Assembly (NCBI GenBank): GCA_910588105.1
Contig: CAJUQD010000008.1
Coordinates: 9,610-73,609 of the forward strand
From: an uncultured Oscillospiraceae bacterium
Lineage (GTDB): Bacteria > Bacillota > Clostridia > Oscillospirales > Oscillospiraceae
Direction of reading: 5' to 3'
Length of the DNA: 64,000 nt
How positions within the stretch are numbered: position 1 is the first letter of the stretch; each line of letters opens with the position of its first letter. Made by a program: the position numbers and the translations under genes. This document shows positions 1-8,546 of the stretch, in pieces. A model generated the notes under the pieces. The model was given only the letters and a program-made list of their open reading frames with translations. It ran no database searches and was not told the origin of the DNA.

Positions 1-983
1 AGATGGCCAAGCTCATCGGCCAGGCCTACCACGCCACCGCCCCTGTGGCCAGCGTGGGCAAGCCCGCCACCAAGGACGAGAACGGCCCCCAGGGCATCAC
101 GGCCACCCTCACCGGCGGCGGCTCCTCCACCAGTTACACCTCCGAGGACTTGCTGGCCGCCACCTTTGACCCGGAGATCGCCGAGAGCATGGGCCGCTCT
201 GTGGGCAACGACTGCCTGCTGGCCAACGGCAAGGCCTATTCCGGCATCTACGGCCCCGGCGTGAACATCCACCGCACTCCCTACAGCGGGCGCAACTTTG
301 AGTATTACTCCGAGGACCCCTTCATCTCCGGCAAGACCTGTGCCGCCGAGGTGGCCGGTATCCAGTCCAAGGGCGTGTACGTCTACATGAAGCACTTCGC
401 CCTCAACGACCAGGAGACCGCCCGGGACGGTATCTCCGTCTGGACCAATGAGCAGGCCGCTCGGGAAATCTACCTCCAGGCCTTTGAGTACCCTGTGGTG
501 GAGTCCGGCGCTTACTCCGTCATGACCTCTTTCAACCGCATGGGCTGTACCTGGGCCGGCGGTGACAAGGGCCTGCTCACCGGCATCCTCCGGGGTGAGT
601 GGGGTATGCCCGGCTTCGCCCTCACCGACTTCTCCAACAGCAATAACTACATGGACGTGGTCAACGGCGTTCTGGCCGGTGGCGACGCCTGGGACTGCAA
701 TGATTCCACCAAATGGACTGGCAAGCTCATGGACTACAAGGACGATCCCACTGTTGTCGCTGCTATGAAGGAGGCTACCAAGCACATCCTGTACACCGTG
801 GCCAACTCCAACGCCATGAACGGCGTCAGCGCCAATATGCAGGTCATTGAGATCCGCCCCTGGTGGAAGAACGCCCTGATTGCCGCCGATGTGGTCTTCG
901 GTGTGCTGGCCGTCGGCTCCATCTTCATGCTGGTCAAGACAGTTAAAAAAGGCAAAAAAGACACCCCAACAATTGAATCTTGA
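1..983 (+). CDS. Membrane-anchored GH3 glycosidase, C-terminal part (5' end outside window)
   Basis: The open frame runs in from the window edge, so only the last 326 or so residues are seen. They match the GH3 N-terminal TIM-barrel domain: GRNFEYYSEDP (about residue 97), KHFALNDQE (about 130) and FALTDF with the likely nucleophile Asp209 (numbered from the ATG at position 3). After the barrel comes WW, one hydrophobic span (about 285-308) and a Lys-rich tail, so the enzyme is probably anchored with its catalytic part outside. A barrel at the C-terminus means the two GH3 domains are swapped, as in the complete paralogs at 22866-26102 and 45461-48418. The usual DGPxG motif reads ENGPQG. It lies 77 bases before the glucuronide operon but is separated by a terminator. 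Substrate unknown. Confidence 0.85.
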   Translation, partial: MAKLIGQAYHATAPVASVGKPATKDENGPQGITATLTGGGSSTSYTSEDLLAATFDPEIAESMGRSVGNDCLLANGKAYSGIYGPGVNIHRTPYSGRNFEYYSEDPFISGKTCAAEVAGIQSKGVYVYMKHFALNDQETARDGISVWTNEQAAREIYLQAFEYPVVESGAYSVMTSFNRMGCTWAGGDKGLLTGILRGEWGMPGFALTDFSNSNNYMDVVNGVLAGGDAWDCNDSTKWTGKLMDYKDDPTVVAAMKEATKHILYTVANSNAMNGVSANMQVIEIRPWWKNALIAADVVFGVLAVGSIFMLVKTVKKGKKDTPTIES

Positions 984-995
984 TTCTATGCGCTG

Positions 996-1039
996 AATGG
1001 CGGCGGCAGGACTGCCAGGTCCCACCGCCGCCATTTTAA
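996..1039 (+). terminator. Intrinsic terminator after GH3 gene
   Basis: Stem AATGGCGGCGG (996-1006) pairs with CCGCCGCCATT (1025-1035), followed by TTTTAAT. It separates the GH3 gene from the GH2 gene. Confidence 0.75.
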
Positions 1040-1060
1040 TAAAGTCTGTGAGGAATGACC

Positions 1061-2986
1061 ATGAGAAAAGTAGTATCCATGAACAAAGGATGGACCTTTA
1101 TCGGTCCAGATGGTTCATCAGTCCCGGTGGACCTTCCCCACACCTGGAACGCCATCGACGGCCAGGACGGAGGCAACGACTACTGGCGGGGGACGTGCGT
1201 CTATGAAAAGGCCTTCCCCAGACCGGAGCTGGAGGCGGACCAGCGGGTCTACCTGGAGTTCCGGGGGGTGAACGCCTCGGCGAAGGTGGAACTGAACGGC
1301 GCCGAGGTGGGGACCCACGACGGGGGCTACTCCACCTTCCGCTGGGACGTGACGGACTTTTTGAAGGACGAGAACGCCCTCACCGTCCATGTGGACAACA
1401 GCCGCAACGACCGGGTGTACCCCCAGAAGGCGGACTTCACCTTCTACGGCGGCATCTACCGGGACGTGAGCCTGATCGTCGTAAATAAATTCCATTTTGA
1501 CATGGATCGTTTTGGCGGCCCCGGCATCAAGGTCACGGCCAAGCCGGTGGAGAACTACACCCAAGGCGAGGTGGTGATAAATACCTGGCGGAATTGCGAG
1601 GAGGGCCAGGTCCACATCGCAATCCAAGACGGCGGCGGGAACGAAGTCGCCGCCGCCGACCTGCCCAGCGTCAAGCTGTCTCTGCCCGACGTCCACCTGT
1701 GGGACGGCGTGAAGGCTCCCTACCTTTACACCGCCGTGGCTACCCTCACCGTGGACGGCAGGAAGGTGGACCAGATCAGCGCCCGATTCGGCGTCCGGGA
1801 CTTCTTTGTGGACCCCGGCCAGGGCTTCTTCCTCAACGGGCGCAGCTACCCCCTCCACGGCGTCAGCCGCCACCAGGACTGGAAGGGCATCGGCAACGCC
1901 ATCACCAGGGAGCACCACGACACCGACATGGCCATGATCCGGGAGGTGGGGGCCAACACCATCCGGCTGGCCCATTACCAGCACGACCAGTATTTCTACG
2001 ACCTGTGCGACCAGTACGGCATGGTGGTGTGGGCGGAGATCCCCTATATCTCCGAGCACATGCCCAACGGGCGGGAGAATACCCTGTCCCAGGCCAGGGA
2101 GCTGGTGGCGCAGAACTACAACCACCCCTGCATCGTGGTGTGGGGGGTGTCCAACGAGATCACCATCTCCACCAGGAACAAGGCGGACATGCTGGACAAC
2201 CACCGGGCCCTCAACGACCTGTACCATGAGCTGGACCCCACCCGCCTGACCACCCTGGCCTGCTACGCCATGTGCGGGCCCTTCAACAGATCCGCCCACA
2301 TCACCGACCTGGTGAGCTGGAATCTGTACCTGGGCTGGTACGTGCCCGGGCTGTTTTTGAACGACCTGTGGATGGGCTTCTTCCACCTGCGTTACCCCAA
2401 GCGCCCGCTAGGGTACTCGGAGTACGGCTGCGAGGCCATGCCCAACCTCCATTCCTCCAGGCCCCGCCGGGGGGACCACACCGAGGAATACCAGTGTGTG
2501 TACAACGAGTACATGCTGGAGTGCTTCGCCAAGCACCCCTACCTGTGGGCCACCCACCTGTGGAACATGTTCGACTTCGCCGCCGACGCCCGGGACCAGG
2601 GGGGCGAGCCGGGGATGAACCACAAGGGGATCGTCACCTTCGACCGCAAGATCAAAAAGGACAGCTTCTATCTCTACAAAGCCTGGTGGAGCGGCGAGCC
2701 CTTTGTCCACATCTGCGGGCGGCGGTACGTGGACCGGCCCGAGACGGTCACCACGGTGAAGGTGTACTCCAACCAGTCCAAAGTCGCGCTGTATGCCAAC
2801 GGCAAGCTCATCGAGGAGAAGTCCGGCGGCAAGGTGTTCACCTTCCAGGTGCCCCTGGAGGGGGAGGTGGAGCTGAAGGCTGTCTCCGGCACGCTCACCG
2901 ACCAGTGCGCCATCCGGCGGGTGGACCAGCCAAACCCGGCGTATAAGCTCCAGGGGAAGAGCTCCAACAGCGCCAACTGGGTTTAA
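1061..2986 (+). CDS. Glycoside hydrolase family 2, probable beta-glucuronidase (or beta-galactosidase)
   Basis: 641 residues with the GH2 order: jelly-roll sugar-binding domain (about 1-165), immunoglobulin-like domain (about 170-260), TIM barrel (about 265-570), then a short beta domain. The acid/base is Glu366 in WGVSNEI and the nucleophile is Glu454 in GYSEYG. NHKG near residue 530 holds the Asn-x-Lys pair that contacts the carboxylate in gut beta-glucuronidases, but some GH2 beta-galactosidases have a similar motif, so the glucuronide call rests mainly on the mannonate genes downstream. No signal peptide, hence cytoplasmic. The start at 1061 is chosen over an ATG at 1055 because GAGGA at 1050-1054 is then 6 bases upstream. 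First gene of a four-gene operon. Confidence 0.85.
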   Translation: MRKVVSMNKGWTFIGPDGSSVPVDLPHTWNAIDGQDGGNDYWRGTCVYEKAFPRPELEADQRVYLEFRGVNASAKVELNGAEVGTHDGGYSTFRWDVTDFLKDENALTVHVDNSRNDRVYPQKADFTFYGGIYRDVSLIVVNKFHFDMDRFGGPGIKVTAKPVENYTQGEVVINTWRNCEEGQVHIAIQDGGGNEVAAADLPSVKLSLPDVHLWDGVKAPYLYTAVATLTVDGRKVDQISARFGVRDFFVDPGQGFFLNGRSYPLHGVSRHQDWKGIGNAITREHHDTDMAMIREVGANTIRLAHYQHDQYFYDLCDQYGMVVWAEIPYISEHMPNGRENTLSQARELVAQNYNHPCIVVWGVSNEITISTRNKADMLDNHRALNDLYHELDPTRLTTLACYAMCGPFNRSAHITDLVSWNLYLGWYVPGLFLNDLWMGFFHLRYPKRPLGYSEYGCEAMPNLHSSRPRRGDHTEEYQCVYNEYMLECFAKHPYLWATHLWNMFDFAADARDQGGEPGMNHKGIVTFDRKIKKDSFYLYKAWWSGEPFVHICGRRYVDRPETVTTVKVYSNQSKVALYANGKLIEEKSGGKVFTFQVPLEGEVELKAVSGTLTDQCAIRRVDQPNPAYKLQGKSSNSANWV

Positions 2987-3004
2987 GAATAAGGAGGAGA
3001 GAGT

Positions 3005-4582
3005 ATGAGCCAAGAACCGAGCACCACCCTGAACCGCGCCAAGCCCTATCAGCTAGTGCTGTTCCCCCTGAACAACGGCGCCACCAACGTGTATTTTGTG
3101 CTGATCTTGTCCTATGTGGCCCAGTTCGGCTCCAGCATTTTGAAGCTGGGCATGTTCGCCTCCATCATGGTGACGGTGATGCGGGTGGCCGACGCCGTCA
3201 CCGACCCCATCATCGGGGCCATGATGGACCGCACCAGCACAAAAATCGGCAAATTCCGGCCCTTCATGATTCTGGGCAGCGCCGTCATGGCGGTGAGCGT
3301 GGTCTGCCTCTACATCCTCACCCCGCTCATTCCCGAGAGCATGATGTGGGCGCGCTATGTGGCCTTCGTGGTGGTCTACTTCGTGTGGGTCATCGGCTAC
3401 ACCTTCCAGACCTCCTGCACCCGGGCGGGCCAGACCGTGCTCACCAACGACCCCAACCAGCGGCCCATGTTCACCATCTTCAACACGGTGGGCTCCCTGC
3501 TGGGCATGGGGGTCATGCAGTTCATGATCCCCCTCATCAAGGGGATGTACGACGTGAAGGACGCGGCGGGCAATGTCGTCGTGTCCGGCTACTCCGACCC
3601 CACGGTGTTCCGCATCATCACCCCCATCGGCATCGCCATCTCCGTGCTGCTCACCATCCTGGCCATCATCGGCATCGCCGAAAAGGACAACCCAAAGTAT
3701 TACGGCATCGGCGGCGACAAGCAGGAGAAGGTCAAAATGTCCGAGTACGCGGAGATCATCCGGGACAACAAGCCCATGCAGCGGCTGATGGTGGCGGGCG
3801 CGGGGTGCAAGCTGGCCCTGGCCATCGCCACCAACACCACCGTTTTGTTAGCACTCTATGGAATACTTATGGGGAATTATAACTCCCTGTATCTTCCTAT
3901 GATGGTGCTGGGCTACGTGTGCGCGGTGCCCTTCTTCCTGCTGAGCATGCGCACCTCCCAGAAGCTGGGCCAGCGGGCCTCCCTGATCCGCTACGTGTCC
4001 GTGGCCCTCGTCTGCTATGTGGGCGTGCTGGCCCTGCTGCTGCTGAGCAGCCACGGCGACCCGGCCCGGATGCTGTCCTTCCCCTTCCAGGGGGGCAGGG
4101 CCATCAACCTGTATACCATCCTGTTCATCGTATTCTTCGGCATCGGCTACGGGGCCTACTACGCCACCGCCGACATGCCCATCCCCATGGTGGCCGACTG
4201 CTCCGACTATGAGACCTACCGCTCCGGCAAGTATATCCCCGGCATCATGGGCACCCTGTTTTCCCTGGTAGACAAGCTGGTGTCCTCCCTGGCCCAGACT
4301 TTGGTGGCGTTCATCTTCCTGCTCTGCGCGGGGCTCAGCGACCTGCCCACCGACAGCACCCCCTATTCCCCCGGCATCAAGGTGTCGGTGATCGTCATGT
4401 TCTGCGTCATCCCCATGCTGGCCTGGACCGCCACCCTCATTGCCATGAAGGGCTACACCCTGACGGGGGAGAAGATGAAAACCATCCAGGCGGTAAACGC
4501 CGCCCGGAAGGAGGCCGTGGCCAACGGCATGAGCCTGGAGCGGGCCATGAACACCATTACCGACGACACAGTACAAGTATAA
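3005..4582 (+). CDS. GPH-family sugar:cation symporter
   Basis: 525 residues with about 12 hydrophobic spans. The family signature DAVTDPIIGAMMDRT followed by GKFRPF lies at about 62-86. The glycoside-pentoside-hexuronide family brings glycosides and glucuronides in with Na+ or H+. AAGGAGG precedes the ATG, and the gap to the GH2 gene is 18 bases, so the two are probably cotranscribed. The pairing suggests it imports the glycoside that the GH2 enzyme splits inside the cell. The sequence does not fix the substrate. Confidence 0.88.
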   Translation: MSQEPSTTLNRAKPYQLVLFPLNNGATNVYFVLILSYVAQFGSSILKLGMFASIMVTVMRVADAVTDPIIGAMMDRTSTKIGKFRPFMILGSAVMAVSVVCLYILTPLIPESMMWARYVAFVVVYFVWVIGYTFQTSCTRAGQTVLTNDPNQRPMFTIFNTVGSLLGMGVMQFMIPLIKGMYDVKDAAGNVVVSGYSDPTVFRIITPIGIAISVLLTILAIIGIAEKDNPKYYGIGGDKQEKVKMSEYAEIIRDNKPMQRLMVAGAGCKLALAIATNTTVLLALYGILMGNYNSLYLPMMVLGYVCAVPFFLLSMRTSQKLGQRASLIRYVSVALVCYVGVLALLLLSSHGDPARMLSFPFQGGRAINLYTILFIVFFGIGYGAYYATADMPIPMVADCSDYETYRSGKYIPGIMGTLFSLVDKLVSSLAQTLVAFIFLLCAGLSDLPTDSTPYSPGIKVSVIVMFCVIPMLAWTATLIAMKGYTLTGEKMKTIQAVNAARKEAVANGMSLERAMNTITDDTVQV

Positions 4583-4598
4583 TAAGGAGGGAACGCCT

Positions 4599-5681
4599 AT
4601 GAAAATGACATGGCGGTGGTACGGCGAGGGGAACGACCAAATCAAGCTGTCGGACATCAAGCAGATCCCCGGGGTGGAGGGCATCGTGTGGGCGCTCCAC
4701 AACAAAATGCCCGGCGAGGTGTGGGAGCTGGATGAGATTGCCGAGGTCCAGCAACAGCTCAAACCCTACGGCTTCAACATGGACGTGGTGGAGAGCGTGA
4801 ACGTCCACGACGATATTAAGACCGGCCTGCCCACCCGGGATCAGTATATCGAAAACTACAAGCAGACCATCAAAAATCTGGCCCGGTTCGGGGTCAAAGT
4901 AATTTGCTATAATTTCATGCCTGTGTTCGACTGGACCCGCACCGACCTGTTCCACCCTGTGGGAGACGGCTCCACTGCCCTGTACTACGAGGCGGCAAAA
5001 ATCAAGCAGGACCCCAAGGAGATGGCAGATTACGTCATGTCCTTCACGGAAAAGTACCACATGACCTTCCCCGGCTGGGAGCCGGAGCGGATGGCCAAGC
5101 TGGACGAGCTGTTCGAGAAGTATCGCCCCGTCACCAAGGAGAAGCTGTGGGACAACTTCAAATACTTCCTGGAGGCCATCATGCCCACCTGCCACGAGTG
5201 CGACATCAAGATGGCGGTCCACATGGACGATCCCCCCTGGGATATCTTTGGCCTGCCCCGGCTGCTCACCAGCGGCGTTGCTATCGACAAGCTGCTGACC
5301 ATGGTGGACGACCCGTATAACTGCCTGACCCTGTGCTCCGGCAGTCTGAATGCCGACCCCCACAACAACGTGGCGGACATCGTGCGAAAGCACTGCGATA
5401 GGATTGCTTTTGCCCACATCCGCAACGTGAAGCACTTCCCCAATGGGGACTTTTCCGAGGCCAGTCACCGGGACTGCGACGGCGACACCGGCATCCTGGA
5501 CATTTTGAAGGCATATCACGACTGCGGTTTTGACGGCTACATCCGCCCAGACCATGGTCGCCACCTGTGGACAGAGGGCCCCGGCACTGTGCGGCCCGGC
5601 TATGGCCTGTATGACCGGGCCCTGGGCGTGATGTATATGCTAGGCGTGTGGGATTCTTTGGACAAATTCGATATGAAATAA
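4599..5681 (+). CDS. uxuA: Mannonate dehydratase
   Basis: 360 residues, full length for UxuA, opening with MTWRWYG and ending with the conserved FDGYIRPDHGRHLWTE stretch. The enzyme removes water from D-mannonate to give 2-keto-3-deoxygluconate (EC 4.2.1.8) in glucuronate breakdown. The metal-binding Cys and His residues expected for the TIM-barrel fold occur in the CSGSLNA and FAHIRNVKHF regions. AAGGAGG lies before the start. This gene ties the operon to hexuronides. Glucuronate isomerase, KDG kinase and aldolase are not in the window. Confidence 0.93.
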   Translation: MKMTWRWYGEGNDQIKLSDIKQIPGVEGIVWALHNKMPGEVWELDEIAEVQQQLKPYGFNMDVVESVNVHDDIKTGLPTRDQYIENYKQTIKNLARFGVKVICYNFMPVFDWTRTDLFHPVGDGSTALYYEAAKIKQDPKEMADYVMSFTEKYHMTFPGWEPERMAKLDELFEKYRPVTKEKLWDNFKYFLEAIMPTCHECDIKMAVHMDDPPWDIFGLPRLLTSGVAIDKLLTMVDDPYNCLTLCSGSLNADPHNNVADIVRKHCDRIAFAHIRNVKHFPNGDFSEASHRDCDGDTGILDILKAYHDCGFDGYIRPDHGRHLWTEGPGTVRPGYGLYDRALGVMYMLGVWDSLDKFDMK

Positions 5682-5695
5682 GGAGGAAACTAACC

Positions 5696-6538
5696 ATGGA
5701 CTTACCCTTGAATATTGACTTTTCCGGCAAGGTGGTCGTGGTCACCGGCGCAGGCGGTGTGCTGTGCGGCGACATGGCCAAAGCCTTCGCCCAGGCGGGG
5801 GCGAAAGTCGCTGCCCTGGACTTGAACGAGGAAGCCGTGAAGAAGCTGGCCGAGGACTGCAAAGCCCAGGGCTGGACCTGCGAGGGCTACAAGGCCAACG
5901 TGCTGGAGCCGGAGGCGTTGGAGGCCGTCCACCAGCAGGTGCTGAAGGACCTGGGTCCCTGCGACATCCTGGTGAACGGGGCGGGCGGCAACAACCCCCG
6001 GGCCACCACCGACAACGAGTACCAGCACGAGTGGTCCGAGGACCAGAAGGGCTTTTTCGACCTGGACGCGGGGGGCGTGGACTTTGTGTTCAAGCTGAAC
6101 TTCCAGGGCACCCTGCTGCCCACCCAGGCGTTCGCCAAGGACATGGTGACCAAGAAGTCCGGCTGCATCCTGAACATTTCTTCCATGAACGCCTATATCC
6201 CGCTGACTAAGATCCCCGCCTACTCCGGGGCCAAGGCTGCCATCAGCAACTTCACCCAGTGGCTGGCTACCCACTTCGCCAAGTCCGGCATCCGGTGCAA
6301 CGCCATTGCCCCGGGCTTCCTGGTGTCCAATCAGAATCGGAAGCTGCTGTTCAACGACGACGGCACCCCCACGGCCCGCTCCGCCAAGATTCTCAACGGC
6401 ACCCCCATGGGCCGCTTTGTGGACAGTGAGGAGTTGTTAGGCGGCGTGTTTTTCCTGTGCGACGACAAGGCTGCCTCTGCCATTACCGGGGTCGTCCTGC
6501 CCATTGATGCGGGTTTCGCCGCCTACTCCGGCGTATAA
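5696..6538 (+). CDS. SDR-family D-mannonate oxidoreductase (fructuronate reductase)
   Basis: 280 residues of the short-chain dehydrogenase fold: nucleotide-binding VVTGAGGVLCG (about 11-21), NGAGG strand, active-site Ser in NISSMN, YSGAK with the catalytic Tyr and Lys, and IDAG near the end. SDR proteins of this kind next to uxuA reduce fructuronate to mannonate, which uxuA then dehydrates. The frame is open further upstream, but AGGAGG at 5681-5686 fixes the start at 5696, 14 bases after the uxuA stop. Last gene of the operon. An exact substrate assignment would need an assay. Confidence 0.85.
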   Translation: MDLPLNIDFSGKVVVVTGAGGVLCGDMAKAFAQAGAKVAALDLNEEAVKKLAEDCKAQGWTCEGYKANVLEPEALEAVHQQVLKDLGPCDILVNGAGGNNPRATTDNEYQHEWSEDQKGFFDLDAGGVDFVFKLNFQGTLLPTQAFAKDMVTKKSGCILNISSMNAYIPLTKIPAYSGAKAAISNFTQWLATHFAKSGIRCNAIAPGFLVSNQNRKLLFNDDGTPTARSAKILNGTPMGRFVDSEELLGGVFFLCDDKAASAITGVVLPIDAGFAAYSGV

Positions 6539-6640
6539 CACATACTTAAACCTCATCCCTGGTATCTATGTGAGCCATTGTGCACCAGAAGATGATAAAT
6601 CGGCGGTCGTTGTAAGGCGACTGCCGCCTCCTCTCTATCA

Positions 6641-6677
6641 GGGCGGCCAGTCTGCCATTGTGCATGGCTGGCCGCCC
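6641..6677. repeat. Inverted repeat, possible terminator of the uronide operon
   Basis: GGGCGGCCAG (6641-6650) pairs with CTGGCCGCCC (6668-6677) around a 17-base loop and is followed by CTACAGTTTT. It could end the operon or be one of the dispersed GC-rich inverted repeats of this bacterial group. Confidence 0.5.
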
Positions 6678-6720
6678 CTACAGTTTTGCGACCGCTAAAA
6701 ATATATCTTGAGGTAATCGC

Positions 6721-7088
6721 ATGATAGAAGTTGACATAAAATTCTTAGGGGGCGTATCATTGCCGCAAGGAAAAACTGCGAATTGACACAAAAAGAGTTA
6801 GCCAACCAAGCAGGACTTGCCCCAAAGACTATCCATGAGATCGAGTGCGGACATAAAAATCCGACCTATGGAACTTTAGTGCGGCTTATTGATCAACTTG
6901 GCATTTCCCCAAACACATTGTTCTCAGTTAAAATCGCGGTAGAACACGAAGATGTGCAAAATTTTATTTGGAAATTTCAATCCTGCAATTCCCAAAACCA
7001 AAAAATGTTGTTGAACGTACTGAATTTTTTGGCCGAGCAGCCATTGGAATGTGAACGTGAGTCCGAAAGACCGGAACGGATTGACTGA
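6721..7088 (+). pseudogene. XRE-type HTH regulator with a frameshift near its start
   Basis: The ATG at 6721 follows GAGGT at 6710-6714 and reads MIEVDIKFLGGVSL, a common opening of phage/ICE XRE regulators, but meets a stop after 21 codons. Another frame then carries the expected continuation AARKNCELTQKELANQAGL and a complete helix-turn-helix ending at 7088. Joining the two at about 6763-6766 restores a protein of about 122 residues. Without the shift, translation would have to begin at a TTG (6783) that has no ribosome binding site and lies inside the HTH. It is either a decayed regulator of element S or a sequencing error. Confidence 0.6.
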
Positions 7089-7640
7089 CCCACCAGCGCA
7101 ATTGTGCTACTGATCGTTGTCCTAAAAGTCCTGCTGAGAGCCAGTGACCAAACCGGCTTTTCACAGCAGGGCTTTTCGCGCCGCCTGTGAACTGCCGTAA
7201 AGGAGTATCATGGGTGGCTTCTTTATTTTGAGGTACATTTTCTCAAAAAAAGTCACAGCATATGCCCAGCCGTTTCCCGCCCAAAAATCGGTATTAAAGT
7301 ATATATTAAAACGGCACTTCAATGCGCATAGACAGGCTAGCAGAAAAGACGCCAGGAAGTTAAGCAAACTTCCTGGCGTCTTTTTTCGTCGAATCATGTC
7401 GAATAGCCGGGAGCGCTGCTACCATGAGTTGATTTACGCTATCTCCTGCCAGTGGTATGCCGCCCGTGCCCCTCCTCTTGGGAATCTGAATAATTTCAAT
7501 TTTCAGATTTTTGGAGGGAAACGTATGAACAATAGCAGTATACATAAAAATTTTTCAAAAAACTTTTTTAACCTTGAAAGTCCCCCGCAAGGTTACCCGC
7601 TAAGATGTTTTGTAAGGAGTAGCAGAAAGGGGGTGAGCGC
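7089..7640. other. Intergenic region without a convincing gene
   Basis: Open frames here have no ribosome binding site or recognisable protein. The region holds one strong terminator (7343-7386) and AT-rich DNA before the HTH gene at 7641. Confidence 0.5.
7343..7386. terminator. Bidirectional intrinsic terminator
   Basis: A perfect stem AGACGCCAGGAAGTT pairs with AACTTCCTGGCGTCT around a 4-5 base loop. It has A4 on the left and T6 on the right, so it can stop transcription from either side. Confidence 0.85.
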
Positions 7641-7961
7641 ATGAGCTCCGTTGAACGCCGCCAGCAGTTGCTGGAGGTGTTATGCCGCAGAAAGCATGAC
7701 ACCTGCGAAAACTTGGCACACGAGTTCAAGGTATCAAAACGCACGATTTACAGCGATATTGAACTGCTCATGTGCTCATATCCTGTTGAAACTGTCTGTG
7801 GACGTTATGGCGGCGGGATCAGAGTGCCAGATGGATATTACATCAGTCACCACGATGTTCTCACACCCAAGCAAGTCGATTTGCTTAGGAAACTGAGCAG
7901 CCAGCTTGAGGGAGAGGACCTAGATACGCTTAACAGCATTCTCCTTGATTTTGCTCCTTAA
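7641..7961 (+). CDS. Small HTH (DeoR/HTH_11-type) transcription regulator
   Basis: 106 residues. Residues 3-55 form a winged helix: RRQQLLEVLCRRKHDTCENL, then LAHEFKVSKRTIYSDIELL, followed by the beta-wing GGIRVPDGYY. This resembles the DNA-binding domain of YafY/WYL-type regulators without the ligand domain, so it is a short stand-alone regulator. The start follows AAAGGGGGTGAG. It lies ahead of the ParB-like and recombinase genes of element S in the same orientation. Target unknown. Confidence 0.75.
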   Translation: MSSVERRQQLLEVLCRRKHDTCENLAHEFKVSKRTIYSDIELLMCSYPVETVCGRYGGGIRVPDGYYISHHDVLTPKQVDLLRKLSSQLEGEDLDTLNSILLDFAP

Positions 7962-8546
7962 AATACTTCGCACCTTGAAAAACAACGGGACAAGCTCCCG
8001 TTCACAGTCAGTATGTAAGTGTGTGTCCCACACAGGCCATCCAATCGCCAAGACTGCCTGCGGGCCAGGGCCGGAGGAAAGGAGGTGATCCCTTCCGCTC
8101 CCTGCCCGTCAAACCGATCACATCAAAGGCACGAGCGACACCTGGATGGCCGGACGGCGCTGGCACCGCCGCCAGATGTGGGACACACCGCAAATATCCG
8201 TACCGCAGGATAAAAGGGGGATACTGGGGGAACAGCTTGGGCAGCTTAGTCACCTGCCGCCACCGTCTGCTGGTATCGCGCTGCCACGCCAAAGGCGGGC
8301 TTACATATTCCCGTGCCGGGGGTGAGCAGCAGGGCGGTCATGCCGCCCGATAATACGGCACACATTTTCAGAAAGGGTAAACGGGGACCCGCGCCGGTTA
8401 GATTTCCGCACAGTATGCGGGCGCACACAGGACCGGCGCGGACTCCCCCCACCTGCCGGACGAAAGACCCGAGGCCGCAGGACAAGCCTGTGGTTTCCGG
8501 TGTTTTTTCCGGCAAATATATGGCCATGGGCCAGGGAGGTGATACC
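7962..8546 (+). other. Long leader before the ParB-like genes, with nested inverted repeats
   Basis: About 585 bases. An open frame covers most of it, but start sites are poor and the predicted protein looks non-coding. It contains CCGCGCCGGT (8389-8398) pairing with ACCGGCGCGG (8432-8441), and inside that CCGCA (8406-8410) pairing with TGCGG (8416-8420). Possible roles are an RNA leader, a partition or origin site, or an attenuator. Confidence 0.4.

Noticed and set aside
8019..8353. Open frames in the leader of the ParB-like genes
   Set aside because: Biased composition and no recognisable domain; better read as untranslated leader.
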